Positions 51,239-60,211 of a stretch of DNA of 64,000 nucleotides are shown piece by piece. This DNA is from Propioniciclava sp. MC1595. Lineage in GTDB: Bacteria > Actinomycetota > Actinomycetes > Propionibacteriales > Propionibacteriaceae. The notes beneath the pieces are model-generated. The model had not been told where the DNA came from. It made no database searches and saw only the letters and a program-made list of their open reading frames with translations. Numbering within the stretch: the first letter of the stretch is position 1; each line of letters opens with the position of its first letter. The translations under genes and the position numbers were made by a program. The stretch lies in NCBI RefSeq assembly GCF_017569205.1, contig NZ_CP071870.1:992001-1056000 (forward strand), in the 5' to 3' direction.

Positions 51239-52294
51239 ATGCGCCTCGACCTCACCGCGGACCTGCCCGACCTGCTCATGGCGATCACCGACATCGAGTC
51301 GGTCAGCGGCAACGAGGGGCCGCTCGCGGACGCCGTGGCCACAGCCCTGTCCGCCCACCCGCACCTGGTCGTGGAGCGGGACGGTGACGCGGTCGTCGCC
51401 CGCACCGACCTCGGCCGCGGGACGCGGGTCGTGGTGGCCGGCCACCTGGACACCGTGCCCGTGGCGGCCAACCTGCCCTCGTGGCGGGAGGGCGACCTCA
51501 TCTACGGCCGGGGCACGTGCGACATGAAGGGGGGCGTCGCGGTGATGCTCGCGGCCGCCGCCGAACTGTCCGCGCCGCGCCACGACGTGACCTGGATCTT
51601 CTACGACAGCGAGGAGGTCGAGGCGGTCAAGAACGGCCTCGGACGCCTGGCCCGGACCCGCCCCGACCTGTTGGCCGGCGACTTCGCCGTGCTGATGGAG
51701 CCCACCGGCGCCCGCATCGAGGGGGGCTGCCAGGGGACGCTGCGCTTCGAGGTGACCACCACCGGAACCGCCGCGCACTCGGCGCGGAGCTGGCTGGGGC
51801 ACAACGCCATCCACGACGCGGGCGCCCTGCTGCGCACGCTGTCCGACTACACGCCGCGCACGGTGGAGGTCGAGGGGCTGGAGTATCGCGAGGGGCTGAA
51901 CGCCGTGGGGATCACCGGGGGGATCGCGGGCAACGTCATCCCCGACCGGTGCGCGATCACGGTCAACTTCCGGTTCGCGCCCGACCGCAGCATCGAGGAC
52001 GCCAAGGCCCACTGCGTCGAGGTCTTCGCGGGCCACGAACTGGTCTTCACCGACGAGTCGCCCGCCGCGCGGCCGGGGCTCGATCGCCCGGCGGCCGCCG
52101 AGTTCCTGGCGGCGGTCGGCGGTGAGCCTCGGGCCAAGTACGGGTGGACCGACGTGGCGCGCTTCTCGGCCCTGGGCGTCCCCGCGGTCAACTTCGGCCC
52201 CGCCGACCCGGGCAAGGCGCACACCGACGACGAGTTCTGCCCGGTCGCCGACCTCCACACCTGCCACGACGCCCTGCTGCGCTGGCTGTCCTGA
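51239..52294 (+). CDS. dapE: Succinyl-diaminopimelate desuccinylase
   Basis: A 351-residue M20 metallohydrolase. Zinc ligands are in [22 protein letters not shown], the Glu pair in [12 protein letters not shown], and the His in [10 protein letters not shown]. It releases LL-diaminopimelate. TAGGCT six bases before the ATG suggests a leaderless mRNA. It leads a rightward set with the LOG protein, a DivIVA-like protein and DUF3117. Confidence 0.94.
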   Translation: MRLDLTADLPDLLMAITDIESVSGNEGPLADAVATALSAHPHLVVERDGDAVVARTDLGRGTRVVVAGHLDTVPVAANLPSWREGDLIYGRGTCDMKGGVAVMLAAAAELSAPRHDVTWIFYDSEEVEAVKNGLGRLARTRPDLLAGDFAVLMEPTGARIEGGCQGTLRFEVTTTGTAAHSARSWLGHNAIHDAGALLRTLSDYTPRTVEVEGLEYREGLNAVGITGGIAGNVIPDRCAITVNFRFAPDRSIEDAKAHCVEVFAGHELVFTDESPAARPGLDRPAAAEFLAAVGGEPRAKYGWTDVARFSALGVPAVNFGPADPGKAHTDDEFCPVADLHTCHDALLRWLS

Positions 52295-52310
52295 CGGCTA
52301 GGCTGCCGAC

Positions 52311-53087
52311 GTGGCCAAGAACAAGGGCAAGCGGCGCGGCACGCGCCACCAGGGGCCGGTGATCCGTCGGCACGACCAGGTGCAGTCGACCACCACCGAC
52401 CAACGGCTGCTCGAGAGCCGCGGGGACACCGACTGGGTGCACTCCGACCCTTGGCGCGTCATGCGGATCCAGTCCGAGTTCGTCGAGGGCTTCGGCACCC
52501 TGGCCAAGGTCGGCCCCGGGATCAGCGTGTTCGGCTCGGCGCGCACGCCGAAGGACCACCCGATGTACGCCGCGGCCGTCGAGCTCGGCGCGCGGCTGGC
52601 CCAGGCCGACTACGCCACCATCACCGGCGGCGGCCCCGGGATCATGGAGGCCGCCAACAAGGGCGCCCTCGAGGCCGGGGGCGTCTCGGTCGGCCTCGGC
52701 ATCGAGCTCCCCTTCGAGGACCAGCTCAACCAGTACGTCTCCCTCGGCATCAACTTCCGCTACTTCTTCGTGCGCAAGGTGATGTTCCTGAAGTACTCCG
52801 AGGGGTTCATCGTGATGCCGGGCGGGTTTGGCACGTTCGACGAGCTGTTCGAGGCACTCACCCTGGTGCAGACCCGCAAGATCACCCGGTTCCCGATCGT
52901 GCTGTTCGGCACGAGCTACTGGGCGGGCCTGGTCGACTGGCTGCGGCAGGAGGTCGAGGGCTCGGCCTACATCAGCCCCGGCGACCTCGACATGCTGCAC
53001 CTCACCGACGACATCGACGAGGCCGTTGCGATCGTCACCAGCTACCGCGAGAACGGCGCGCTGCCCGAGCCGCCCGTGGAGGGCTGA
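52311..53087 (+). CDS. LOG-family protein (TIGR00730)
   Basis: A 258-residue Rossmann-fold protein with the family motif PGGFGTFDE and ITGGGPGIMEAANKGA. Members cleave cytokinin nucleotides or other nucleoside monophosphates; the bacterial role is unsettled. The N-terminus is basic (KNKGKRRGTRHQG). The GTG start has TAGGCT six bases upstream. It is next to dapE, as in other actinobacteria. Confidence 0.92.
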   Translation: MAKNKGKRRGTRHQGPVIRRHDQVQSTTTDQRLLESRGDTDWVHSDPWRVMRIQSEFVEGFGTLAKVGPGISVFGSARTPKDHPMYAAAVELGARLAQADYATITGGGPGIMEAANKGALEAGGVSVGLGIELPFEDQLNQYVSLGINFRYFFVRKVMFLKYSEGFIVMPGGFGTFDELFEALTLVQTRKITRFPIVLFGTSYWAGLVDWLRQEVEGSAYISPGDLDMLHLTDDIDEAVAIVTSYRENGALPEPPVEG

Positions 53088-53092
53088 GCGCG

Positions 53093-53458
53093 GTGGAGTG
53101 GTTCGTGGGCGGCCTGGTCGTCGTCGTGCTGGGGCTGGCCGCCGTCGCCGGGAGCGGACGCTTCGGGTCGATGCCGCCGCCCGTCCACGACAGCCCGGTG
53201 ATCGAGCTGCCCGACGGCGACCTCACGGGAACCGACCTGCGGGGCGTCCAGTTCGCCGTGGTGCCCCGTGGCTACTCGATGGCGCAGGTCGACGACCTGC
53301 TGGCCCGCCTGTCGCGCCAGCTCGACGGCCCGCCGCCGGAGGCCATCGGGGAGGCGCCGCACGCTCCTTTGGGCACGTCTGCGATAATGGAACCCAGTGA
53401 GTTCTCGCAGTCTGGCAGAGAGGGAGAACATGGCAGCAATGAAGCCCCGCACGGGTGA
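53093..53458 (+). CDS. Small DivIVA-domain membrane protein
   Basis: A 121-residue protein. It opens with a membrane helix (FVGGLVVVVLGLAAVAG), then the DivIVA-type motif RGYSMAQVDDLLARLSRQL. Such short proteins sit between the LOG gene and DUF3117 in related genomes. Its last 29 bases overlap the DUF3117 gene in another frame, so its C-terminus may be shorter or the overlap real. Possible polar-growth or division role. Confidence 0.72.
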   Translation: MEWFVGGLVVVVLGLAAVAGSGRFGSMPPPVHDSPVIELPDGDLTGTDLRGVQFAVVPRGYSMAQVDDLLARLSRQLDGPPPEAIGEAPHAPLGTSAIMEPSEFSQSGREGEHGSNEAPHG

Positions 53459-53597
53459 GGGCCCCATCGAGGTCGCGAAGGAGTCCCGCGTCATCGCGAT
53501 GCGGATCCCGGCCGATGGCGGTGGCCGCCTCGTGATCGAGATGAACGCGACTGAGGCAGCCGAGCTGCTCGAGGCCCTCAAGAGCGTCGTCGGCTGA
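53430..53597 (+). CDS. DUF3117 protein
   Basis: A 55-residue protein, nearly identical in layout to the actinobacterial DUF3117 family: MAAMKPRTGEGPIEVAKE, then VIAMRIPADGGGRLV and a C-terminal helix. Function unknown. AGGGAG precedes the ATG. A GATAAT hexamer at about 53380 may be its own promoter. Confidence 0.93.
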   Translation: MAAMKPRTGEGPIEVAKESRVIAMRIPADGGGRLVIEMNATEAAELLEALKSVVG

Positions 53598-53610
53598 GCG
53601 GCGGTCCCAC

Positions 53611-53665
53611 GCACGAACGAGCGCGTCCCCCGGGTGAACCACCCGGGGGACGCGCTCGTTCGTGC
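53611..53665. terminator. Bidirectional terminator, 26-bp perfect stem
   Basis: Arms 53611-53636 and 53640-53665 pair perfectly, loop AAC, with a CCCCCGGGTG core. It lies between convergent DUF3117 and glgA and ends five bases before the glgA stop. Confidence 0.9.
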
Positions 53666-53670
53666 TCGGC

Positions 53671-54864
53671 TCAGGCCTTCGCCGCGCGGTGCGCGATCGC
53701 GGCCTTGTAGACCTCGACGGTCTCCTGGGCGATCTTCTCCCAGCTGAACTCGTCGATGCAGCGCTGGCGGCCGGCCAGCCCCATGGCGCGGGCGCGCTCG
53801 CGGTCGCGGGTCAACTCGTTGACCTTGGCCGCGAAGGTGGCCTCGAACGTGGCGATGTAGTCGGCGTCACCGGCCTGCTTCGGGTCGTAGGGGACCAGCA
53901 GGCCCGTCTCTCCGTCGACGACGACCTCGGGGATGCCGCCCACGGCCGAGGCCACGACCGGGATCTCGCAGGCCATGGCCTCGAGGTTCACGATGCCCAG
54001 CGGCTCGTAGATGGACGGGCACGCGAAGACCGTCGAGTGGGTGAGCACCTGACGGACGGCCGCGCGCGGGAGCATCTCCTGCACCCACTTCACCCCGCTG
54101 CCGCGCAGCTCGTCGAGCTCGGCGAAGGCGCCGTTGAACTCGGCGGCGATCTCGGGGGTGTCGGGCGCGCCCGCCAGCAGCAGCACCTGCGTGTCGGAGT
54201 CGAACGCCCGGGCCGCGCGGACCAGGTGGATGAGGCCCTTCTGGCGGGTGATGCGGCCGACGAAGGTCACGATCGGCTTGGACAGGTCCACGCCGAGGCC
54301 CTCGATCACGTCGGTGGCGGGGTCGGGCTTGAACTCCTCGGGGTCGATGCCGTTCTTCACGACGTGGATGCGCTCACGCTCGACGAAGGGGTAGGCGTCC
54401 TGGATGTTCTTGATCATGGCCGCCGACACGGCGATGACGGCGTCCGCGTTCTCGTAGGCGGTCTTCTCGATCCAGCTGGAGACGCGGTAGCCGCCGCCGA
54501 GCTGCTCCACCTTCCAGGGGCGGTCGGGCTCGAGGCTGTGCGCGGTCACGACCAGCGGGATGTCCTGGAACTCGGACGCGATGATGCCAGCGAACTGGGC
54601 GTACCAGGTGTGGGCGTGCACGACGTCGACCTCGGGGATCGCGGCGGCCATCGCCACGTCGGCGCCGAGCGTGCGGATGGCGCCGTTCGCCCCGGCGGGG
54701 TAGTCCTCGGCGTGAGCGGTCGCGCCTTCGCGGGGCTCGCCCATGCACTGGACGTCGACCAGGTCGGTGAACTTCTCCAACTGGGGGACGAGCTGCCCGA
54801 CGTGGACGCCGGCGCCGCCATAGATGAACGGGGGGTACTCACGTGTGAGGATCGAAACGCGCAT
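53671..54864 (-). CDS. glgA: Glycogen synthase/GlgM-type glycosyltransferase
   Basis: A 397-residue GT4-type GT-B enzyme of the actinobacterial GlgA/GlgM group (TIGR02149 size). It starts RVSILTREYPPFIYGGAGVH. The ADP-glucose site includes VGRITRQKGLIHLVRA and the EX7E motif in CPSIYEPLGIVNLEAMACE. In mycobacteria this enzyme can make maltose-1-phosphate; glycogen elongation is the alternative. It is divergent from glgC, with about 140 bases between starts. Confidence 0.93.
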   Translation of the reverse strand: MRVSILTREYPPFIYGGAGVHVGQLVPQLEKFTDLVDVQCMGEPREGATAHAEDYPAGANGAIRTLGADVAMAAAIPEVDVVHAHTWYAQFAGIIASEFQDIPLVVTAHSLEPDRPWKVEQLGGGYRVSSWIEKTAYENADAVIAVSAAMIKNIQDAYPFVERERIHVVKNGIDPEEFKPDPATDVIEGLGVDLSKPIVTFVGRITRQKGLIHLVRAARAFDSDTQVLLLAGAPDTPEIAAEFNGAFAELDELRGSGVKWVQEMLPRAAVRQVLTHSTVFACPSIYEPLGIVNLEAMACEIPVVASAVGGIPEVVVDGETGLLVPYDPKQAGDADYIATFEATFAAKVNELTRDRERARAMGLAGRQRCIDEFSWEKIAQETVEVYKAAIAHRAAKA

Positions 54865-55003
54865 GGCCCGATCGTGTCACACCGTGCACCCCGGCGAGGG
54901 GAAACGGGCGAGACGGCACGCGGGGGCGAGCGCCGGGTGACGATGGGGTGATCATTCTCCGATTTCAGCGCCGTTCGCCCTCGGGGTGGCCTAGGTTGGG
55001 TTC

Positions 55004-56227
55004 ATGCGCAATCGACCGAATGTCCTGTCGATTGTCCTGGCCGGTGGCGAGGGCAAGAGGCTGATGCCCCTCACCGCCGACCGGGCCAAGCCGGCGGTTC
55101 CCTTTGGCGGCACGTACCGCCTCATCGACTTCGTCCTGTCCAACCTGGCGAATTCCGGCCTGACGAAGATGGCCGTCCTCACCCAGTACAAGTCCCACTC
55201 CCTCGACCGGCACATCGCCCAGACGTGGCGCATGTCGACGTTGCTGGGCAGCTTCGTGGCCTCGGTGCCCGCGCAGCAGCGCACGGGCAAGCAGTGGTAC
55301 ATGGGCAGTGCCGATGCCATCTACCAGTCCCTGAACCTCATCACGGACGAGGATCCGGACTACATCGTGGTCTTCGGAGCCGACAACATCTACCGCATGG
55401 ACGTCAGCGCCATGCTGGAGGCGCACATCGACTCCGGTCTGGAGTGCACCGTGGCCGGCATCCGCGTGCCGCGCTCCGAGGCGTCCGCCTTCGGCATCAT
55501 CGACGCCGCGGACGACGCCAAGATCCTCCAGTTCCTCGAGAAGCCGGCCGACCCGCCGGGGCTGCCGGACAGCCCGGACGAGTCGTTCGCGTCCATGGGC
55601 AACTACATCTTCACCCGCAAGGCGTTCGTGGAGATGCTCAAGGCGGACGCCGAGGACCCGGACTCCAAGCACGACATGGGCGGCAACGTCGTCCCGTTCT
55701 TCGTGAACAAGGGCCAGGCCCAGGTGTACGACTTCACCAAGAACGACGTCCCCGGCTCGACCGACAAGGACCGCAACTACTGGCGGGACGTCGGCACCAT
55801 CGACGCCTACCACGCGGCCCACATGGACCTCGTCAGCGTCGACCCCGAGTTCAACCTCTACAACCGGCACTGGCCGATCTTCACGCAGCAGTACCAGGCC
55901 CCGGGCGCGAAGTTCACCCTCCGCGGTACCGCCGAGGACTCGATCGTCTCGGCCGGCTGCATCATCTCCGGCGGCGACGTCGACCGCTCCGTCCTCAGCC
56001 CGAACGTCGTCGTCGACAAGTGGGCGAAGGTGGAGGAGTCGGTGGTCTTCTCCGGTGCCCGCGTCGGTCGCAACGCCGTCGTCCGCCGCGCGATCCTCGA
56101 CAAGGGCGTGCACGTGGAGGACGGCGCCGAGATCGGCGTCAACCGGGACGCCGACCTGGCGCGTGGCTTCCATGTGTCCGACTCCGGCATCACGGTCGTC
56201 AGCAAGGGCGGCAGCGTCCTCGCCTGA
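55004..56227 (+). CDS. glgC: ADP-glucose pyrophosphorylase
   Basis: A 407-residue nucleotidyltransferase. The catalytic loop is [20 protein letters not shown], the sugar site includes [10 protein letters not shown], and the C-terminus is a left-handed beta-helix. It makes ADP-glucose for the neighbouring GlgA/GlgM. TAGGTT six bases before the ATG gives a leaderless-type start. Confidence 0.96.
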   Translation: MRNRPNVLSIVLAGGEGKRLMPLTADRAKPAVPFGGTYRLIDFVLSNLANSGLTKMAVLTQYKSHSLDRHIAQTWRMSTLLGSFVASVPAQQRTGKQWYMGSADAIYQSLNLITDEDPDYIVVFGADNIYRMDVSAMLEAHIDSGLECTVAGIRVPRSEASAFGIIDAADDAKILQFLEKPADPPGLPDSPDESFASMGNYIFTRKAFVEMLKADAEDPDSKHDMGGNVVPFFVNKGQAQVYDFTKNDVPGSTDKDRNYWRDVGTIDAYHAAHMDLVSVDPEFNLYNRHWPIFTQQYQAPGAKFTLRGTAEDSIVSAGCIISGGDVDRSVLSPNVVVDKWAKVEESVVFSGARVGRNAVVRRAILDKGVHVEDGAEIGVNRDADLARGFHVSDSGITVVSKGGSVLA

Positions 56228-56236
56228 CCAGCACGG

Positions 56237-56274
56237 CGGACGGCCCCGCGGGATCACTCCCGCGGGGCCGTCCG
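56237..56274. terminator. Terminator between glgC and the O-methyltransferase
   Basis: A perfect 17-bp stem CGGACGGCCCCGCGGGA with a four-base loop, between convergent genes, so it can serve both. Confidence 0.88.
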
Positions 56275-56295
56275 GCGTCGTGGGCCAGGTGCCGC

Positions 56296-56949
56296 TCAGG
56301 CGCGGCGGGCCACCAGCAGGCCGTCGCCGACCGGCAGCAGGACGGGGGCGAGCTCGTCGGAGTCGGACACCGCGGTCAGGGCCTCCCGGATGATGACGAC
56401 CTCGTCGTCCTCGTTGCGCTCGTCGGCGACGCGGCCGTCGGCCAGCGCGTGGTTGAGCACCAGCAGGCCGCCGGGGCGCAGGAGGCGCAGGCCCTGCTCG
56501 ACGTACTCGACGTACTCCAGCGGGTCGCCGTCGACGAGCACGAGGTCGTAGGCGCCGTCGCTCAGCTTGGGCAGCACCTGCAGGGCCGCGCCGGCGATCA
56601 GGCGGGCGCGGCGGGTCGGGTAGCCGGCGGCGTTGAAGGCCTCGCGGGCCGCGGCCTGGTGCTCGGGCTCGGTGTCGATCGAGGTGAGGATGCCCTCGGG
56701 GGCCATGCCGCGCAGCAGGGCCAGGCCGGACACGCCCGTGCCCGTGCCCACCTCGGCCACGGCGCGCGCCTGCAGCACGGAGGTGAGGAAGGTGAGCACG
56801 GACGCCGCACCCTGCGACACCGGCACGACGCCCATGCGCTCGGCGGCGGCGCGGGCCGCCGCGGCACCCTCGGCCTCGGGGACGAAGGCCTCGGCCCAGA
56901 CGGCGGAGGCGGACGGGCGGGCGGCGGGTGTCTTCGCGGCGGCGTTCAC
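56296..56949 (-). CDS. O-methyltransferase family 3
   Basis: A 217-residue SAM enzyme with motif I AEVGTGTGVSGLALL, SIDTEPEHQAAAREAF and the metal-site Asp in DLVLVDGDPLEYVEYV. The family methylates catechol-type hydroxyls; the substrate is unknown. The GTG at 56949 has TAGGCT seven bases upstream. It is divergent from dapA. Confidence 0.88.
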   Translation of the reverse strand: MNAAAKTPAARPSASAVWAEAFVPEAEGAAAARAAAERMGVVPVSQGAASVLTFLTSVLQARAVAEVGTGTGVSGLALLRGMAPEGILTSIDTEPEHQAAAREAFNAAGYPTRRARLIAGAALQVLPKLSDGAYDLVLVDGDPLEYVEYVEQGLRLLRPGGLLVLNHALADGRVADERNEDDEVVIIREALTAVSDSDELAPVLLPVGDGLLVARRA

Positions 56950-57001
56950 GGGGCCCAGCCTAGCCGCAGGCACCCTCGGGCGGTGTCCTACACTGTCGCG
57001 C

Positions 57002-57883
57002 ATGGCCAATCCTCCATTCGGGCGCCTCATCACGGCCATGGTGACGCCCTTCACCGACGACGGCTCCCTCGACCTCGACGAGGCGCGCAGGCTCGCCGCG
57101 CACCTGGTCGACGAGATGGGCAATGACGCGCTGGTCATCAACGGCACGACCGGCGAGTCCCCGACCACGAACGACGACGAGAAGCTCGAGCTGCTCAAGG
57201 CCGTGGTGAGCGAGGTCGGTGACCGCGCCAAGGTGATCGCCGGCGTCGGCACGAACGAGACGGCCGCCACGATCAAGCGGTGCCGCGACGCGGCCGAGGC
57301 CGAGTGCGACGGCCTCCTCGTCGTGACGCCCTACTACAGCAAGCCCCCGGCCGACGCGCTCCTGGAGCACTTCGTCCTGGTGGCCGACGCGAGCGAGCTG
57401 CCGGTCATGCTCTACGACATCCCCTCCCGCTCGGGCATCCCGATCCCGGAGGAGACGATCATCGAGCTGGCCCGCCACCCGCGCATCGTCGCGGTGAAGG
57501 ACGCCAAGGGCGACCTCGTCAGCTCGGCCAAGGTGATGTCGGTCACCGACCTGGCCTACTACTCCGGCGACGACGCCATGACCCTGCCGCTCATGTCGGT
57601 GGGCGGCGTCGGCGTCGTGGGCACCTCGACGCACTTCAGCGGGGCGCTCACCAAGGAGTGGATGGACCTGTTGGCCGACGGCGACCACGAGAGCGCGCTG
57701 GAGGTCTACCGCCGCCTGCTCCCGGTCTACACGGGGGTCTTCGCGACCCAGGGCTGCATGCTGGTCAAGGCCGGCCTCGCCGCGCGCGGGTTCAACGCCG
57801 CCGTGCTGCGCCGCCCGCTCAAGCCCGCCAGCCCGTCGCAGGCGCGCACCTTCGTCCAGCTCCTGGAAGCGGCCGGCCTGTAG
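57002..57883 (+). CDS. dapA: 4-hydroxy-tetrahydrodipicolinate synthase
   Basis: A 293-residue Schiff-base aldolase. Family motifs are INGTTGESPTTNDDEKLEL, the Tyr in VTPYYSKP and VMLYDIPSRSG, and the Lys in IVAVKDAKGDL. It condenses pyruvate with aspartate semialdehyde, the first committed step to lysine. TACACT seven bases before the ATG suggests a leaderless mRNA. Confidence 0.96.
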   Translation: MANPPFGRLITAMVTPFTDDGSLDLDEARRLAAHLVDEMGNDALVINGTTGESPTTNDDEKLELLKAVVSEVGDRAKVIAGVGTNETAATIKRCRDAAEAECDGLLVVTPYYSKPPADALLEHFVLVADASELPVMLYDIPSRSGIPIPEETIIELARHPRIVAVKDAKGDLVSSAKVMSVTDLAYYSGDDAMTLPLMSVGGVGVVGTSTHFSGALTKEWMDLLADGDHESALEVYRRLLPVYTGVFATQGCMLVKAGLAARGFNAAVLRRPLKPASPSQARTFVQLLEAAGL

Positions 57884-57914
57884 GGTCGGCCGTCCGGGCG
57901 AAGGGCAGGCCAGC

Positions 57915-58379
57915 ATGGACTTCAACTTGTGGGAGATCACCGCACTGGTGGTCCTCGCGATCATCGTGTTCGGTCCTGAGAAGCTGCCCGAGCTCGCCCG
58001 CAAGGCCGCCCGCGTCCTGAACTACCTGCGCCGCATCGGCAACGACGCGCGCGGGCAGCTGCGCAAGGAGCTGGGCGACGAGTTCGCCGACATCTCCCTG
58101 GCCGACCTCAACCCCAAGACCTTCGTCGCCAAGCACCTGCTGTCGGGCGACGAGGTCGAGGACCTGCGCCAGATCCGCGAGGAGGCACTCGCCAGCGGCC
58201 AGATCGTCCGCGACACGATGGACGAGGCCCGGGGCAAGGAGCGCAAGCCCGAGGAGGACCCCTCCGAGGCGGCGGACGCCACGCCCGGCGACCCGGGGGT
58301 GGACCCGGCCGGGCCCGCGGCGTCCGAGCCCGTCGACCACGTTCTGGCGACCGTGCCGTACGACCCCGAGGCGACCTGA
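57915..58379 (+). CDS. tatB: Twin-arginine translocase subunit TatB
   Basis: A 154-residue protein with the TatB layout: one short membrane helix (EITALVVLAIIVFG), the hinge PEKLPELARKAARVLNY, an amphipathic helix and a charged Pro/Glu-rich tail. It acts with TatA and TatC to export folded proteins such as the SRR-signal protein at 33639-34283. It follows dapA by 31 bases. Confidence 0.93.
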   Translation: MDFNLWEITALVVLAIIVFGPEKLPELARKAARVLNYLRRIGNDARGQLRKELGDEFADISLADLNPKTFVAKHLLSGDEVEDLRQIREEALASGQIVRDTMDEARGKERKPEEDPSEAADATPGDPGVDPAGPAASEPVDHVLATVPYDPEAT

Positions 58380-58400
58380 CCGTTGCGCTAACCTTCGCTC

Positions 58401-59657
58401 GTGAGCGGATCCCCTTCCTCGATCTTCGTCTCGCGGATCAAGGGCCTGCCCGTGCTGGACGCCAGCGGCGACCAGGTCGGCAAGGTGCGTGACGTCGTCG
58501 TACAGAACAGGACCAACGCCAGGTCGCCCCGGGTCAAGGGCCTGGTGGTGGAGCTGCTGCGCCTGCGCAAGGTGTTCCTGCCGATGGAGCGCGTGCACGC
58601 GATCGACGCCCAGCAGGTGATCATCCAGGGCGTGGTCAACACCGTCGCCTTCCAGCGCCGCGAGGCCGAGGCGCTCGTCTACGAGGACCTGTTCGACAAG
58701 AAGATCGACAGACCCGGGGAGCGGCCGGCGTCCATCTTCGACCTGTCGATCGTGCAGACCCGCACCCGTGCGTGGGAGGTGGACGAGGTGGCCCTGAAGG
58801 AGGTCACCAGCCGGTCGGTGTTCTCGCGCGGGCACGTCGTGGTCGTCGACTGGGACGAGGTGCCCGACTTCTTCGTCGAGTCCGGGCAGGGGACCGAGCA
58901 GGTGCTGGCCCAGCTGGCCGAGATGAAGCCCGCCGACGTCGCCCGTGAGCTGCACGAGATGAGCCCCGAGCGCCGCGCCGAGGTCGTCGAGGCGCTGGAG
59001 GACGAGGTCCTCGCCGAGGCGCTGGAGGAGCTGCCCGAGTCCGAGCAGGTGCGCGTCATCCAGACCCTGGACACCGAGCGCGCCGCCGACATCCTCGAGG
59101 AGATGGACCCCGACGACGCGGCCGACCTGATCGCCGAGCTGAACCCCGAGCTCGCCGAGGCGCTGCTGCAGCGGATGGAGCCCGAGGACGCCGAGGACGT
59201 CCGCCTGCTGCTGAACTACGACCGCGCCACCGCCGGTGGCCTGATGACCCCCGAGCCGGTGGTGCTGGGCCCCGACGCCACGGTCGCCGACTGCCTCGCG
59301 CTGCTGCGCAACGAGGAGGTGACGCCCGCGTTGGCGGCGTTGGCGTTCCTCTGCCGCCCGCCGCTGGACACCCCGACCGGCCGCTACCTGGGCGCCGTGC
59401 ACATCCAGCGCTTGTTGCGCGAGCCGCCGTCCATGCTGGCCGCCGGCCTGGTCGACAGCTCGATCACGCCGCTGGCGCCGAGCGCCGACGTCGCGCACGT
59501 CAGCCGCTACTTCGCGACCTACGACCTCGTGTGCGCCCCCGTCGTCAACGACAAGGGGATGCTCGTGGGTGCGGTCACGGTCGACGATGTGCTCGACCAC
59601 ATCCTCCCGGCCGACTGGCGCCGCATCCAGCTCGCGCAGGGCGTGAGCGATGGCTGA
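58401..59657 (+). CDS. PRC-barrel/MgtE-N/CBS protein lacking the channel domain
   Basis: A 418-residue soluble protein. Residues 1-90 look like a PRC-barrel domain (VSRIKGLPVLDASGDQVGKV), residues 170-280 are MgtE-N superhelix repeats (MDPDDAADLIAELNPELAEA), and residues 285-410 are two CBS motifs (LMTPEPVVLGPDATVADCLA and CAPVVNDKGMLVGAVTVDDV). The membrane channel of MgtE is absent. It may be a magnesium or nucleotide sensor for the DUF1003 neighbour or another transporter. TAACCT six bases before the GTG. Confidence 0.85.
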   Translation: MSGSPSSIFVSRIKGLPVLDASGDQVGKVRDVVVQNRTNARSPRVKGLVVELLRLRKVFLPMERVHAIDAQQVIIQGVVNTVAFQRREAEALVYEDLFDKKIDRPGERPASIFDLSIVQTRTRAWEVDEVALKEVTSRSVFSRGHVVVVDWDEVPDFFVESGQGTEQVLAQLAEMKPADVARELHEMSPERRAEVVEALEDEVLAEALEELPESEQVRVIQTLDTERAADILEEMDPDDAADLIAELNPELAEALLQRMEPEDAEDVRLLLNYDRATAGGLMTPEPVVLGPDATVADCLALLRNEEVTPALAALAFLCRPPLDTPTGRYLGAVHIQRLLREPPSMLAAGLVDSSITPLAPSADVAHVSRYFATYDLVCAPVVNDKGMLVGAVTVDDVLDHILPADWRRIQLAQGVSDG

Positions 59658-60159
59658 GCAGCCCGAACGGCTCAACACGCCCGGACGCCAGCGCACCTGG
59701 CTGCCCAAGGTGAAGTTCTCCGAGGACGCGTTCGGCGCGTTCGCCGAGGCGTTCGCCCGTTTCATGGGCACCGCGCGCTTCCTGATCTGGATGTCGATCT
59801 TCGTCGCCGGCTGGATCATCATGAACACGTTCTTCCCCCACGTGCTCAACGACGGCTTCCCGTTCATGCTGCTCACGTTGATCCTGTCGATCCAGGCCTC
59901 GTACGCCGCACCGCTGATCCTGCTGGCGCAGAACCGCCAGGAGGCCCGCGACCGCGTGACCGCCGAGAACGACCGCCGGGTGGCCGCCCAGTCCCGCGCC
60001 GACATGGACTTCCTCGCCCGCGAGATCGCCTCGCTGCGCATGCGCATCAACGACATGCCCACCCGCGACTTCATCCGCAGTGAGCTGCGCGACCTGCTCG
60101 AGGAGCTGAACCGCGGCGATGCCGACGACGAGGGCAACGACAAGGCCGGACGCCGCTGA
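59650..60159 (+). CDS. DUF1003 membrane protein
   Basis: A 169-residue protein with two membrane helices (FLIWMSIFVAGWIIMNTFF and MLLTLILSIQASYAAPLIL) and a coiled-coil-like C-terminus, typical DUF1003. It overlaps the CBS protein by eight bases, so the two are co-translated and probably work together. Function unknown. Confidence 0.9.
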   Translation: MAEQPERLNTPGRQRTWLPKVKFSEDAFGAFAEAFARFMGTARFLIWMSIFVAGWIIMNTFFPHVLNDGFPFMLLTLILSIQASYAAPLILLAQNRQEARDRVTAENDRRVAAQSRADMDFLAREIASLRMRINDMPTRDFIRSELRDLLEELNRGDADDEGNDKAGRR

Positions 60160-60184
60160 CGCGTCCCTGCCCAGCTTTCATGAG

Positions 60185-60201
60185 ATACCCCCTGGGGGTA
60201 T
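60185..60201. promoter_or_regulatory. CsoR-type copper operator before copB
   Basis: ATACCCCCTGGGGGTAT is a 17-base palindrome of the CsoR form. The TATGGT hexamer at 60199-60204 overlaps it and lies seven bases before the ATG at 60212, so bound repressor would cover the -10. Confidence 0.75.
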
Positions 60202-60211
60202 GGTGGAGCGC

